Source: Actinomadura sp. DC4 (GTDB lineage Bacteria > Actinomycetota > Actinomycetes > Streptosporangiales > Streptosporangiaceae). From it: DNA of 64,000 nt. A program made the translations under genes and the position numbers. Shown here piece by piece: positions 33,385 through 42,547 of this stretch (its first letter is position 1; each line of letters starts with the position of its first letter). The notes under the pieces were generated by a model. That model had not been told where the DNA came from. It was given only the letters and a program-made list of their open reading frames with translations, and did not search any database. The stretch lies in NCBI RefSeq assembly GCF_030406325.1, contig NZ_JAUEQY010000015.1, forward strand, positions 176,697 to 240,696, given 5' to 3'.

Positions 33385-36150
33385 GTGAGCGACGGCGGGA
33401 TCGATCTTCGGATCTGGGGAAAGGAAAAGGGGCTGCCACGCCCCTATCCGCTGGCGTGGCATCTGGCCGACACGGCCGCAGTGGCGCGTCTGCTCTGGAC
33501 GCAGTACCTGACGGTCGGCGCACGCAGGACGATCGCGGCAGCACTGCGTACGAGTGTCGAAGAAGCCGGGGCGCTCATCGTCTTTTGGGCCGCCCTCCAC
33601 GACATCGGCAAAGCGATCCCCTGCTTCCAGGCACAATGCCCACACCTGTACGAGTCGCTGCGCGCCGACGAGCGCTTCCCAACGCCGATCATGCCGCAGG
33701 ACATGCGGCATGAGGAGGCTGCCCACCGGGTGTTGATGCGGATGTTCGCGGAGCAAGGCTACGGAGTCGGCAAGTCAGACGCACCCGCATACAGGGTGGC
33801 TCAACTGCTTGGTGGGCACCACGGACGGTTCCGTAGCGAGCCCCGCCAGAAGCTGAAAGAACCTCTGGCGCACTTCCCTGGACTGGGTGCCGACGGCTGG
33901 CAGAAGCAGCGTTCAGCTCTCTTCGAGGCGATGTACGAGACGACGGGCCGACCCGTCCCGCCGACTCGGGTCAGCGGAGCCGCCGCCGCGATGACTACAG
34001 GAATCCTAATCCTGGCCGACTGGCTGGCGAGCCAGGAGTCATTTCTCCTGGAGAGGATCGCGTCCCTCGGCGATACCCACCGCGCCGTCGCCGAGCGGTT
34101 CCACGCGACGTACAGAGTGGCTCCCGGCTTGCTCGACGCTGCTGGCCTACGACCCGTTGGGCTACGGGATGCAGGGTTCGCCGAGAGCTTCGGGTTCGAG
34201 CCGAACGCACTCCAACACTCATTGCTCGAAGAACTGCCTGAGCACGTGACCGGTCCGGGGATCCTGCTGATTTCCGCGGCGACCGGCGACGGCAAGACCG
34301 AAGCGGGTCTGAGCGCGGCGAGGCTTCTCGGCGAAGCGTCGGGAACCCCGGGGCTGTTCTTCGCGCTGCCCACAATGGCGACCGCCGATGAGATGTACGG
34401 GCGCGTGATCCGATACGTACGGTGCTTGGTCAAGACGCCGACTCCCGTCGCGTTGCTGCACAGCATGGCGTGGCTGCGTGACGCCTTCGAATCGGAGGAT
34501 CAACCCGACGGCTCGGAGGTTCTGTCGGCCGACGAGGCGACGATGGTCGCCGCGCCTCAATGGCTGAGTGGAGCCAAGCGTGGCCTGCTGGCTCCGGTCG
34601 CCGTCGGGACGATCGACCAAGCGCTGATGGGAGTGCTTCAACTCAAGCACAACGTCCTTCGCCTGCTGGGCCTTTCCGGCAAGGTCTTCGTGGTCGACGA
34701 GTGCCACGCCTACGACCCGTACATGCAGGGCCTGTTGCGACGGCTGCTCACCTGGCTGGGCGAACTGCGATGCCCGGTCGTATTGATGTCGGCGACCGTA
34801 CCGGCCTCGATCGCGCGGAGCCTCGTCGCGGCGTACGTGTCCGGGACGAGCGCCTCTCCGCGACCGGACGCGTACGTGCTCGACTACCCCGGATGGCTGT
34901 ACGTCTCTGCGGACACCGGGGCTCCAACGCAGGTGTCGGCCTCCGCGCGCGCGAAGATCGCGGCCCACCGTACGGCGACGCTCGCCGTCGACCTGGTGCC
35001 CGTACGGCACGGGCCGGAGAGTGTCTCGCCGGACGGACGTCTGACCGCGCTGCGTGCTGTCCTCGAACCGATCGTCTCCGAAGGCGGATGCGCGGCGGTC
35101 GTCTGCAACACGGTCGCCGACGCACAGGCGACCTACGCGGCGCTGCGTAGCTGGCTCGATCGACCTGAGGGCATCGTCCCGGTTCTGGATCTGCTGCACT
35201 CCCGGTTCACCGCCGCCGACCGGGCGCGTCGTACGAAGGAGATCGTCGGCCGGTACGGCAAGACCGGGACCCGTCCGACGTCGGGAGGAATCACCGTAGC
35301 CACGCAGGTCATCGAGCAGTCACTCGACCTCGACTTCGACCTGGTCATCAGCGACCTCGCGCCGTTGGCGCAGCTCCTCCAGCGCGCCGGTCGCGGTCAC
35401 CGGCATGAACGCGCGGACCGGCCCGCATGGGTGAAGGATCCGCGCTTGGTCGTCCTCGTCCCGGTGAACGCCCACGGTGCTCTGCGTCGCCCGCCGCACT
35501 GGGGGACCGTCTACCCGGAGTTCCTCCTCGCCTCGACCCACCGCACGCTGGACGAACGCCGGTCGAAGGCGATCGAGATCCCAGGGGACGTCAGCGAGCT
35601 GATGGAACGCGTCTACAACCCGCCGACGGCCCGACCTGGTGAGTCCTTCACCGAAGACAGTGCCCTCGCCGAGCACTGGATCGACTATGAAGGCGAGACC
35701 CTCGCCCAACAGGGACTCGCCGAACTGGTCGCCGTCCCGCCGCCTGCCGACGTCCGTGAGTTGAGCGCGCTCAGTCGCGACGACCTCACAGAGACGCAGG
35801 CGACGACGCGCATGGGCGCCGACTCCGTACGGGCGCTGGTCGTCCACCGAGATGTCTCGGGTGCTCGGTTCCTCGACCCTGATCACGAAAGCCCGCTACC
35901 GGAGTCGGGGAACGGCGTCGATGGCCGGTTCACGAGGGTCGATATCGCTGAGCTGCTCGCGGAGACAATCCCCGTACCGGAGAACTGGGTACGCGATCGA
36001 GCCGCCGACAACCAGCCTCCCGAGCGATGGGAGACGAGTCCATGGCTCCGTGAACTCGTCCTGCTCCCACACGACCCCGACGATACGGGTGCCCTTATCG
36101 GAGGACGCTACCTCCGCCTTGATGTTGAAGTCGGGCTGATTCGTGAATAA
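33385..36150 (+). CDS. cas3: CRISPR-associated nuclease-helicase Cas3 (type I-E)
   Basis: 921 residues from the GTG at 33385, which has GGGGGG upstream and is followed by sequence typical of Cas3 (RIWGKEKGLPRPYPLAWHLA); the in-frame TTG at 33313 has no site. HD nuclease: HLADTAAV, ALHDIGK (H72-D73), GGHHGRF. Superfamily-2 helicase: Walker A SAATGDGKTEAGL (about 297), DEAD box VVDECHAYD (about 436), QVIEQSLDLDFD and LLQRAGRGHRH. Recruited by Cascade at an R-loop, it unwinds and degrades target DNA. It is separated from cse1 by a 353-bp gap with an unusual small module. Confidence 0.96.
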   Translation: MSDGGIDLRIWGKEKGLPRPYPLAWHLADTAAVARLLWTQYLTVGARRTIAAALRTSVEEAGALIVFWAALHDIGKAIPCFQAQCPHLYESLRADERFPTPIMPQDMRHEEAAHRVLMRMFAEQGYGVGKSDAPAYRVAQLLGGHHGRFRSEPRQKLKEPLAHFPGLGADGWQKQRSALFEAMYETTGRPVPPTRVSGAAAAMTTGILILADWLASQESFLLERIASLGDTHRAVAERFHATYRVAPGLLDAAGLRPVGLRDAGFAESFGFEPNALQHSLLEELPEHVTGPGILLISAATGDGKTEAGLSAARLLGEASGTPGLFFALPTMATADEMYGRVIRYVRCLVKTPTPVALLHSMAWLRDAFESEDQPDGSEVLSADEATMVAAPQWLSGAKRGLLAPVAVGTIDQALMGVLQLKHNVLRLLGLSGKVFVVDECHAYDPYMQGLLRRLLTWLGELRCPVVLMSATVPASIARSLVAAYVSGTSASPRPDAYVLDYPGWLYVSADTGAPTQVSASARAKIAAHRTATLAVDLVPVRHGPESVSPDGRLTALRAVLEPIVSEGGCAAVVCNTVADAQATYAALRSWLDRPEGIVPVLDLLHSRFTAADRARRTKEIVGRYGKTGTRPTSGGITVATQVIEQSLDLDFDLVISDLAPLAQLLQRAGRGHRHERADRPAWVKDPRLVVLVPVNAHGALRRPPHWGTVYPEFLLASTHRTLDERRSKAIEIPGDVSELMERVYNPPTARPGESFTEDSALAEHWIDYEGETLAQQGLAELVAVPPPADVRELSALSRDDLTETQATTRMGADSVRALVVHRDVSGARFLDPDHESPLPESGNGVDGRFTRVDIAELLAETIPVPENWVRDRAADNQPPERWETSPWLRELVLLPHDPDDTGALIGGRYLRLDVEVGLIRE

Positions 36151-36248
36151 GAAACAATGCGGTCAGAAACGTACAAATCTTCGATTCAAAGCCACCTTTG
36201 CTCAAGAAGTCTCAGAAGTGGATCTCTGAATGACATACGGTCGACGCC

Positions 36249-36359
36249 ATGCAAATTTACTCCTGTTCCATCGAGGTCACTGTCCGGGCTTGCATCCGCC
36301 TTGGCTCGATCGGCGTCGTTGCTTTGGTGATGGCAGTGATCGTCGTTTGGACTTCCTGA
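36249..36359 (+). CDS. 36-residue single-helix hydrophobic peptide (candidate toxin)
   Basis: ATG 36249 to TGA 36357-36359. The peptide starts MQIYSCSIEVTVRACIR and ends in a membrane helix LGSIGVVALVMAVIVVW followed by TS. Short one-helix peptides of this shape are common type I toxins. It lies between cas3 and cse1, is followed at once by a strong hairpin, and faces a crRNA-like unit on the other strand. TACGGT (36236-36241) sits where a -10 box would give a leaderless mRNA; no ribosome site is seen. Expression and toxicity are hypotheses. No homologue can be searched here. Confidence 0.45.
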   Translation: MQIYSCSIEVTVRACIRLGSIGVVALVMAVIVVWTS

Positions 36360-36361
36360 GC

Positions 36362-36393
36362 GAGGTCAGGCGAGCTTGAGCTCGCCTGACCTC
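36362..36393. terminator. Perfect 15-bp-arm inverted repeat behind the small ORF
   Basis: GAGGTCAGGCGAGCT-tg-AGCTCGCCTGACCTC starts 2 bp after the peptide stop. It can end the peptide mRNA and also any leftward RNA from the crRNA-like unit, because it is symmetric. No U tract. Confidence 0.65.
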
Positions 36394-36461
36394 CACCACA
36401 GATGTGGGGACAATGTTGATTTGGTGTTGTGGTTGATTGAATGCCACCGGAACACCCCCAC
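36386..36461 (-). ncRNA. Single crRNA-like unit between cas3 and cse1 (candidate CreA/crlRNA)
   Basis: On the minus strand: GTGGGGGTGTTCCG (36461-36448), identical to the last 14 nt of the array-3 repeat and containing the handle GTGTTCCG; then exactly 33 nt (36447-36415), the spacer length of the arrays; then a degenerate 29-nt repeat (36414-36386) agreeing at 19 of 29 positions and keeping CCCCAC...GTGG of the Cas6 hairpin. The 5' half of the first repeat is lost. This resembles antitoxin or self-regulatory crRNA-like genes of type I systems. Transcription and target are not shown. Confidence 0.5.
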
Positions 36462-36503
36462 TGAATTCATCTAAGATGGGACAGTACCCAATGGGGGACG
36501 CTG

Positions 36504-38051
36504 ATGGCGTGGCTATACAGTTTTGATCTTCGCGAGCGGAAGTGGATACCGGTTCGCCGGAACGGCGAGGTGGAGCGCGTGGGATTGCGGGATCTGTTCC
36601 TACACGCCCATGAGATAGAGGATCTGGCCGTGCCAATACCGCCGGCGGCGTCCGGGCTATGGCGGATCCTCTACGCCATCGCGGCGAGAACCACGCGCCT
36701 AGACTCCCAGACTCCGCGAGTCGACGCGTGGCTGGAACGGCGTGACACGGTCTTCGAGGCTGGAGCGTTCGACGCGTCGGAGGTGGACGCGTACTTCGAG
36801 CGCTGGGCCGACAGGTTCGACCTGTTTCACCCCGAATACCCCTTCGGTCAGGATCCTCGTCTGCGGCACGAATGTGCCAAGACAGCAGGGGTCAACAAGC
36901 TCGTCTTCTCCCGTCCGGTCGGGCAGAACCCCGTGTGGTTCGGCCACTTCACCGACCTGGATCCGGTCCCGGTACCGACGCACGAGGCAGCCTGGAACCT
37001 GATCGCCCAGTTCTACTACGGCGCGGCTGGGCGGTGCGCCAGTCGTACGGTCAACGGCGCCAGCGCGGCGAACAGCAACGCGGGGCCTCTACGCGGTGCG
37101 GTCTCCTATCACTTGGCAGGCTGCACGGTTTTCGAGTCGCTCCTGGCGGGCCTGCCCGCCCCGTCAGGTCCGGTCGACGCGGCTAACGACGTGTGCTTCT
37201 GGGAGCGAACAGGGTCGACAGACCCGCAAGGCATGCCGCCGAAACCGGGTTGGCCCGGTGGCCTGCTCACGGGACGATCGCGGCACGCGATCCTCCTCGT
37301 ACCCGGCGCGGACGGAGAGACGGTCAACGATGCCTACCTCACCTGGGCTTGGCGAGGCGAGGCATGGCCGGCCGAGGATCCTTACCTCATCCACCGGTTC
37401 AGCAAGGAGGGGACGCTGTTCGTCCCGGCGGCGAACGCCTCGCGTGCCCTGTGGCGTGACCTCGACGCGCTTCTGCGCGACCAGCCGGACTCCCGCCGTC
37501 CAGCGATATTCAACGGGCGGAACGACCTTCCTGACGACCTACTCGACGCGCTTCGCATCCGTGCCTACGGATTCGACCAGGATCGTCAGGCCAAGGACCG
37601 GCAGTGGTTCACCGCGACCACACCGCCCGTGTTGAAGTACCTGGAAGAACGCGCCCCCATGGAAGCGGCGGCGATGGCCTTGGTTCACAACGCAGCCGAG
37701 GAGGTCTCGGTCCGGCTGCGGGTGGCACTTCGCACCGCATGGCGTGACGTCATCAGCCCCGATTCGTCCGGCCCAGGGACGAGGGCACCGGACGGTCCAT
37801 GGCCGGCACGCGCCGAGGAACTTTACTGGCCGCAAGCGGAAACGGTGTTCTGGCGGCGCTTCCACGAGCTGACGTCGTCGGACGATCCGCAGCGCTTCGC
37901 ACTCTCTCCCTTGCCGGAGCTGGTATCGCTCGCGATCACTGTCATCGACCAGACCATCGAGGCTCGGGAGCGACCGCGCTTCGCCAAGGCCGCCGCACAT
38001 GCCCGTGCCATCGTTCGCAGGCTGCTCAATCCCAAGGAGGCCGTGGCATGA
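36504..38051 (+). CDS. cse1: Cascade large subunit Cse1 (CasA/Cas8e)
   Basis: 515 residues from the ATG at 36504 with GGGGGA upstream. It has Cse1 features: FDLRERKWIPVRRNGEVERV at the N terminus, a Trp/Phe-rich middle and a C-terminal four-helix bundle. Cse1 recognises the PAM, nucleates the R-loop and recruits Cas3. It starts the main cascade operon (cse1-cse2-cas7-cas5-cas6e-cas1-cas2), in which the stop and start codons of most neighbours overlap by 4 bp. Confidence 0.94.
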   Translation: MAWLYSFDLRERKWIPVRRNGEVERVGLRDLFLHAHEIEDLAVPIPPAASGLWRILYAIAARTTRLDSQTPRVDAWLERRDTVFEAGAFDASEVDAYFERWADRFDLFHPEYPFGQDPRLRHECAKTAGVNKLVFSRPVGQNPVWFGHFTDLDPVPVPTHEAAWNLIAQFYYGAAGRCASRTVNGASAANSNAGPLRGAVSYHLAGCTVFESLLAGLPAPSGPVDAANDVCFWERTGSTDPQGMPPKPGWPGGLLTGRSRHAILLVPGADGETVNDAYLTWAWRGEAWPAEDPYLIHRFSKEGTLFVPAANASRALWRDLDALLRDQPDSRRPAIFNGRNDLPDDLLDALRIRAYGFDQDRQAKDRQWFTATTPPVLKYLEERAPMEAAAMALVHNAAEEVSVRLRVALRTAWRDVISPDSSGPGTRAPDGPWPARAEELYWPQAETVFWRRFHELTSSDDPQRFALSPLPELVSLAITVIDQTIEARERPRFAKAAAHARAIVRRLLNPKEAVA

Positions 38052-38665
38052 CGCCAGCCGCTACGAAGGCGTACCGGGGAGTCTCCCGGGTGCAGGCCGA
38101 CCGGTACGTCGAATGGATCACGGACCTTTGCGTAAGGGACAAGGGCGCCGGATCCGCGCTTCGCCGTGGACTCCGCCGTACGCCCGATCAGGCGGTCACG
38201 ATGCATCGCTACGTCGCCCGCTGGACCGAGTCCCTCGGCCCGGATGAGTGGGCGCACTACACCGTGGCAGCCCTGATCGCGGCGCAACCACGCAAGATGC
38301 GGAAGTCTCCGGCGGTCGACGGGGAGGACGAGATACCGGCGGGAGACACCGGGGAGTCCGCCGAACCTTGGCGCCCGAACCTCGGTGCCACCCTGGCAGG
38401 ACTGGGCGGGAGCTCGGACCGTGTCGACACGGTCGAGCGGCGCCTCCACCTGCTTGTCCGGCAGGGCGTTCCGGGCATGCAACGTCACCTTCCCGGTGTG
38501 ATCCGTCTCCTGGCGTCGGCACAGATCGCCCCTGACTGGGGAGTGCTGCTGTGGGACCTGTCGCGCTGGCACACGGACCGCAACCGGGTCGCCCGCCGCT
38601 GGCTAAAGGACTACTACCGCGACCGCTTCCGCGAAGAGCCCGCCACCGAACCCCCTGGAGAATGA
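38048..38665 (+). CDS. cse2: Cascade small subunit Cse2 (CasB/Cas11)
   Basis: 205 residues, ATG 38048 inside the cse1 stop (ATGA). Mostly helical with conserved Arg/Lys patches (GSALRRGLRRTPDQA; NRVARRWLKDYYRDRF) that hold the displaced DNA strand in the Cascade belly. A Glu/Asp-rich loop of about 30 residues (about 95-125) looks like a local insertion. Length is at the upper end for the family. Confidence 0.92.
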   Translation: MTPAATKAYRGVSRVQADRYVEWITDLCVRDKGAGSALRRGLRRTPDQAVTMHRYVARWTESLGPDEWAHYTVAALIAAQPRKMRKSPAVDGEDEIPAGDTGESAEPWRPNLGATLAGLGGSSDRVDTVERRLHLLVRQGVPGMQRHLPGVIRLLASAQIAPDWGVLLWDLSRWHTDRNRVARRWLKDYYRDRFREEPATEPPGE

Positions 38666-38667
38666 CC

Positions 38668-39816
38668 ATGTACCTCGACGTCCACGTCGTTCAGAGCATT
38701 CCTTTCGCGAACCTGAATCGCGATGACCTGGGCTCGCCTAAGACCGTCTTCTACGGCGGCGGCACTCGTACGCGAGTCTCCAGTCAGTGCTGGAAACGCG
38801 CCGTACGGCTGGCCATGGAAGAGCGCCTCGGCGATCCGGCGATGCGGACCCGCCGCCTGGCGTCGCTGGTGTCCAAGGCGCTTCGCGACGCGGGCTGGCA
38901 GGAGGAATTGGCGGCGTTCGCAGGGGGACAGGTCGTGACGGCGGCCAAGGGTAAGGAGCCCCTCAAGCTGGAAGAGAATGGCGGTACGTCCGTCCTGCTG
39001 TATCTGCCGCGGGCCGCCGTCGGCCGCCTTACGTCCCTGTGCGAGGAACACCGCGAGGCGCTGGTCCAAGCCGCGGCGGCGGCTCCGGCCAAGGGCAAGG
39101 CCAAGGCCAAGGCAGCCACGTCGGTTCTGCCCACCGAAGCCGTCAACGAGATCGTCACCAGCCGTAACGGGATCATCAACCTGTTCGGGCGGATGCTCGC
39201 CGAGCTACCCGGCGGCCGGGTCGACGGCGCGGTGCAGGTCGCACATGCCTTCACCACACACAACTCCGAGCCCGAGGTCGACTTCTTCACCGCCGTCGAC
39301 GATGTTGCGGAACTGGCGACGGACGCGGGCAGCGGTCACATGAACGCCGCCGAGTTCAGCGCCGGCGTCTTCTACCGCTACGCCAGCATCAACATCGCCG
39401 AACTGCACGCCAACCTCGACGGGGACGCGGCTCAGGCACGCGAGCTGGTCGAGGCGTTCTGCTCGGCGCTCATCGAGTCGCTGCCCGGGGCGAAGAAGAA
39501 CTCCACCGCGCCGTTTACGATCCCCGATCTCGTGTACGTCGCCGTCCGCCGTGACCGGCCCGTCTCGCTTGCGTCGGCGTTCGAGTCTCCCGTGCGGCCC
39601 GCTTTGGACGGTGGTTGCTCCGAGCCGTCCCGCCGGGCGCTCGCCGACTACACCGGACAGGTGTACAAGCTGATCGGCACCGACGGCCTGGCGCATCACG
39701 CGTATGCCGAGGTCGGCGTGGAGAAGCGCGCCGCGCTCGGCGTACGAGCCGAGTCCTTCCGTGAGCTGGTCGGTGCCTCCGTCGAAGCGGCCTTCGGGGA
39801 GGGCAAAGCGTCATGA
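38668..39816 (+). CDS. cas7: Cascade backbone subunit Cas7 (Cse4/CasC)
   Basis: 382 residues from the ATG at 38668, 7 nt after GGAG; an ATG at 38662 overlapping the cse2 stop is an alternative. Typical Cas7e opening (DVHVVQSIPFANLNRDDLGS), RTRVSSQCWKRAVR and a long Ala/Lys-rich insertion (about 140-160). Six copies are expected to coat the crRNA spacer in Cascade. Confidence 0.94.
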   Translation: MYLDVHVVQSIPFANLNRDDLGSPKTVFYGGGTRTRVSSQCWKRAVRLAMEERLGDPAMRTRRLASLVSKALRDAGWQEELAAFAGGQVVTAAKGKEPLKLEENGGTSVLLYLPRAAVGRLTSLCEEHREALVQAAAAAPAKGKAKAKAATSVLPTEAVNEIVTSRNGIINLFGRMLAELPGGRVDGAVQVAHAFTTHNSEPEVDFFTAVDDVAELATDAGSGHMNAAEFSAGVFYRYASINIAELHANLDGDAAQARELVEAFCSALIESLPGAKKNSTAPFTIPDLVYVAVRRDRPVSLASAFESPVRPALDGGCSEPSRRALADYTGQVYKLIGTDGLAHHAYAEVGVEKRAALGVRAESFRELVGASVEAAFGEGKAS

Positions 39817-40571
39817 GCGGCCTGCTGCTGCGGCTCTCCGGGCCTCTGCAGTCGTGGGGTGAGCACAGCACGTTCGACAGGCGTGACACCTTGTCTCATC
39901 CCACGCGCTCGGGGCTGATCGGGCTGTTCGCCGCCGCCCAAGGACGCCCGCGAAGCGCCGCACTGGATGACATGCGGGCGCTGGAACTGACCGTACGGGT
40001 CGACCGGCGGGGACGGCCGCTGAGCGACTTTCACACCGTGGGCGGCGGCCTGCCGCGCGCCCGAACGGTGCCGACCGCCGAGGGAAAACGCCGCCCAGAG
40101 GGCGGGACGACGCTCGTGTCTCGTCGCCACTACCTCGCCGACGCCTGCTTCACCGTCGCCGTGGCCGGCCCAGACGACCTGATCGCCGAGCTCACCTCCG
40201 CTGTGCGAGCACCGGTATGGGCGCCCTACCTCGGGCGCCGTTCCTGCCCACCAGATGCGCCGTTCCTGCTGGCGGATGAGGTGGCCGACCCTGCGGGAGA
40301 GCTGGAGCGCATCCCGCTGAACCGTATGCCGCCGCGCTCAGAGGACTCGGTCACCGTCGACTTCCTCTACGAGCGACAGCCCGCCGACGCTGAGCAGGCG
40401 AAGCGCGGCGAGGTCGCCGACGTCCCGTACAGCTTCGCGCCCGACAACCGTGAATACCGTACGCGGCCGGTCTTCACCGTCTCCCGGATGCTGCCCGCCC
40501 TGCTGTGCGCCGGACGCGGCGAGGGTTATGTGAAAGCGCTCGCCACGTACCTGGGAAGGGAGACACGATGA
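39813..40571 (+). CDS. cas5: Cascade subunit Cas5 (CasD)
   Basis: 252 residues, ATG 39813 overlapping the cas7 stop by 4 bp. RAMP fold with LLLRLSGPLQSWG, the invariant opening of Cas5e, then HPTRSGLIGLFAAAQG. Cas5 holds the crRNA 5' handle, the very part that differs among the arrays here (GTGTGCCG, GTGAGCCG, GTGTTCCG), so it must tolerate three variants if all arrays are used. Confidence 0.94.
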   Translation: MSGLLLRLSGPLQSWGEHSTFDRRDTLSHPTRSGLIGLFAAAQGRPRSAALDDMRALELTVRVDRRGRPLSDFHTVGGGLPRARTVPTAEGKRRPEGGTTLVSRRHYLADACFTVAVAGPDDLIAELTSAVRAPVWAPYLGRRSCPPDAPFLLADEVADPAGELERIPLNRMPPRSEDSVTVDFLYERQPADAEQAKRGEVADVPYSFAPDNREYRTRPVFTVSRMLPALLCAGRGEGYVKALATYLGRETR

Positions 40572-41209
40572 GCGTCTGGCTCACGCGACTGGTCCTGGAC
40601 ACCCGGCACCGCGCCGTACGGGCGGATCTACGCGACGCGGTCAACCTCCACAAACGGGTCATGATGCTCGTCCCTGATGACCTGGGAGCACACGCGCGAG
40701 CCCGTACCGGCGTCTTGTTTCGGCTGGAGGAGGGCCGGTCCGGGCTGTCTCTTCTCATCCAGAGCCAGTGTCGGCCTGAGTTGGACCGGCTGCCGGATGG
40801 CTACGGGACGGCTGCGGTCAAGGACATCGACCCGTTGCTGACGCGATTGCGTCCGGGCCTGCCCGTTCACTATCGGATCGCCGCGAACGCCTCGAAGAGG
40901 CTGGCCAAGGCCGATGGGAACCACAAAGCCAAGCAGGTGGTGGCCTTGTCAGGGTCGGCCGCTGATGAGTGGTGGAGCCGTAAGGCCACCGAGCACGGTT
41001 TGGCGCTGTCTTCGCTGCTATCCACACCGATGCCGACCGCCACCGGCAAGGCCGGCCAGGGTCAGCGCGTAAGTCACTCTCTGACCCGCTTCGACGGCCT
41101 TGCCGTCATCACCGACGCCGAGCGACTTCGTGCCGCGATCGTCGAGGGGATCGGGCGTGGCAAGTCGTACGGCTGTGGGCTGCTCAGCCTCGCCGTCGCC
41201 AGAACATGA
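40568..41209 (+). CDS. cas6e: crRNA-processing endoribonuclease Cas6e (Cse3/CasE)
   Basis: 213 residues, ATG 40568 overlapping the cas5 stop. Cas6e hallmarks: VWLTRLVLDTRHRAVRADL at the N terminus, a candidate catalytic His in VNLHKRVMML, and a Gly-rich loop at the end (GIGRGKSYGCGLL). It cuts at the base of the repeat hairpin to leave the 8-nt handle and stays bound to the stem. The stem sequence CCCCAC/GTGGGG is constant in all three arrays. Confidence 0.94.
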   Translation: MSVWLTRLVLDTRHRAVRADLRDAVNLHKRVMMLVPDDLGAHARARTGVLFRLEEGRSGLSLLIQSQCRPELDRLPDGYGTAAVKDIDPLLTRLRPGLPVHYRIAANASKRLAKADGNHKAKQVVALSGSAADEWWSRKATEHGLALSSLLSTPMPTATGKAGQGQRVSHSLTRFDGLAVITDAERLRAAIVEGIGRGKSYGCGLLSLAVART

Positions 41210-42165
41210 GCAGGGACGCGCGGCGCAAACTCGCCGCTCCGACTCTGGCGATGCTGCCACGGGTCGCGGATTCACTGTCGTTTCTCTACCTGGACGTCGT
41301 TCGTATCGTCCAGGACGACACCGGTGTCTGTGCCCAGGTCGAGACCGCGCAAGGCATCGATCGCGTCTACATTCCGACCGCCGCGCTCGCCTGCGTGTTA
41401 CTCGGTCCCGGTACGTCGATCACCCAGCCTGCGATGTCGACGTTGGCCCGGCACGGGACGACCGTCGTCTGCGTGGGCATGGGCGGCGTTCGGTGCTATG
41501 CCGGGATCCTGCCTGATTCGCTGACCACAGCGTGGCTGGAGAAGCAGGTACGCGCCTGGGCGGATGAGAGCTCTCGCCTCGATGTCGCGGTCCGTATGTA
41601 CGAGAAGCGCTTTCAGACGGCGCCGCCGCCGGGGACGACGTTGGCGCAGCTTCGGGGTATGGAAGGGCAGCGGATGAAGGCGCTGTACCGGATGCTCTCC
41701 GACAAGTACCGCATCGCTCGGTTCCGGCGTAACTATGACCCGGCCCAGTGGGAGTCTCAGGACCCGGTGAACCTGGCCTTGTCGGCGGCGAACGCCTGCA
41801 TGTACGGCATCGTTCATGCCGCGGTCCTCGCCCTCGGCTGTTCCCCGGCGCTCGGCTTCATCCACTCGGGCACGCAGCATGCCTTCATCTATGACGTCGC
41901 CGACCTCTACAAGGCCCGAATCACCATTCCGCTCGCCTTCTCGCTGAACGACTCGCCACAACCGGAACGGGACGCCAGAGTCCGGCTACGCGAGGAGTTC
42001 CGGCTACTCAAGATCCTTCGCGAGGTCGTCAGCGATATTCAGAGCCTGCTCGATCCGGGTGTCGATGTCGGCGACGGGGAATCGTTCGAGGACATCGTCC
42101 ACCTGTGGGACCCGGTCAGCGGTCCGATGCCCGCTGGCGTTAACTACGGAGACGAAGTCTGGTGA
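41206..42165 (+). CDS. cas1: CRISPR integrase Cas1 (type I-E)
   Basis: 319 residues, ATG 41206 overlapping the cas6e stop. The metal-binding triad is intact: Glu in [13 protein letters not shown], His in GFIHSG and Asp in IYDVADLYK. With Cas2 it inserts new spacers at the leader end. Three arrays with the same leader-repeat junction suggest that all have served as substrates. Confidence 0.96.
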   Translation: MSRDARRKLAAPTLAMLPRVADSLSFLYLDVVRIVQDDTGVCAQVETAQGIDRVYIPTAALACVLLGPGTSITQPAMSTLARHGTTVVCVGMGGVRCYAGILPDSLTTAWLEKQVRAWADESSRLDVAVRMYEKRFQTAPPPGTTLAQLRGMEGQRMKALYRMLSDKYRIARFRRNYDPAQWESQDPVNLALSAANACMYGIVHAAVLALGCSPALGFIHSGTQHAFIYDVADLYKARITIPLAFSLNDSPQPERDARVRLREEFRLLKILREVVSDIQSLLDPGVDVGDGESFEDIVHLWDPVSGPMPAGVNYGDEVW

Positions 42166-42172
42166 GCCGCCG

Positions 42173-42487
42173 ATGGCGTCGATGACCGTGCTGTCGACAA
42201 CAGCCGTCCCCGACCACCTGCGTGGCGCACTCAGCCGCTGGCTCATCGAGGTCATGCCGGGGGTGTACGTCGGCACGGTGTCCGCTCGGGTGCGTGACGA
42301 ACTCTGGAACGCCGTTGTCGGCACCATCGGCGACGGTGCGGCGGTCCTCGTCCACCCTGACAACACCGAACAGGGCTTCTCTCTACGAACCGCTGGCGAA
42401 CGCCGCCGAAAACCCGTCGATTTCGACGGCCTCACCCTTGTCCGCATGACCGCTGCAGGCGATGGCCCGCCATCAACGCCTGTGTAA
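42173..42487 (+). CDS. cas2: CRISPR adaptation protein Cas2 (type I-E)
   Basis: 104 residues from the ATG at 42173 (a second ATG at 42182 is equally possible). Cas2e pattern: [25 protein letters not shown] and the C-terminal strand ending TLVRM. It is the structural dimer between Cas1 pairs. It ends 60 bp before array 2, whose leader is therefore very short or overlaps the gene. Confidence 0.94.
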   Translation: MASMTVLSTTAVPDHLRGALSRWLIEVMPGVYVGTVSARVRDELWNAVVGTIGDGAAVLVHPDNTEQGFSLRTAGERRRKPVDFDGLTLVRMTAAGDGPPSTPV

Positions 42488-42547
42488 TCACCGACAAAAC
42501 ACCGACATCCTTCACAACCCCGAAGAGATCACTGCAGGTCGCGAAGT

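Noticed and set aside
36433..36477. A sigma-R style (GGAAC...GTT) promoter for cse1
   Set aside because: GGAAC is present at 36449, but no GTT stands at the proper distance, and the GGAAC is part of the repeat-like sequence.
36277..36636. A 119-codon minus-strand ORF across the cas3-cse1 gap
   Set aside because: No ribosome site or domain. It runs through the hairpin, the crRNA-like unit and the cse1 start.
41800..41860. Apparent loss of the Cas1 catalytic Glu (YGIVHAAV where other Cas1e have TEAA)
   Set aside because: That Glu is not the metal ligand. The catalytic Glu is in the GMEG motif and is present, as are the His and Asp.
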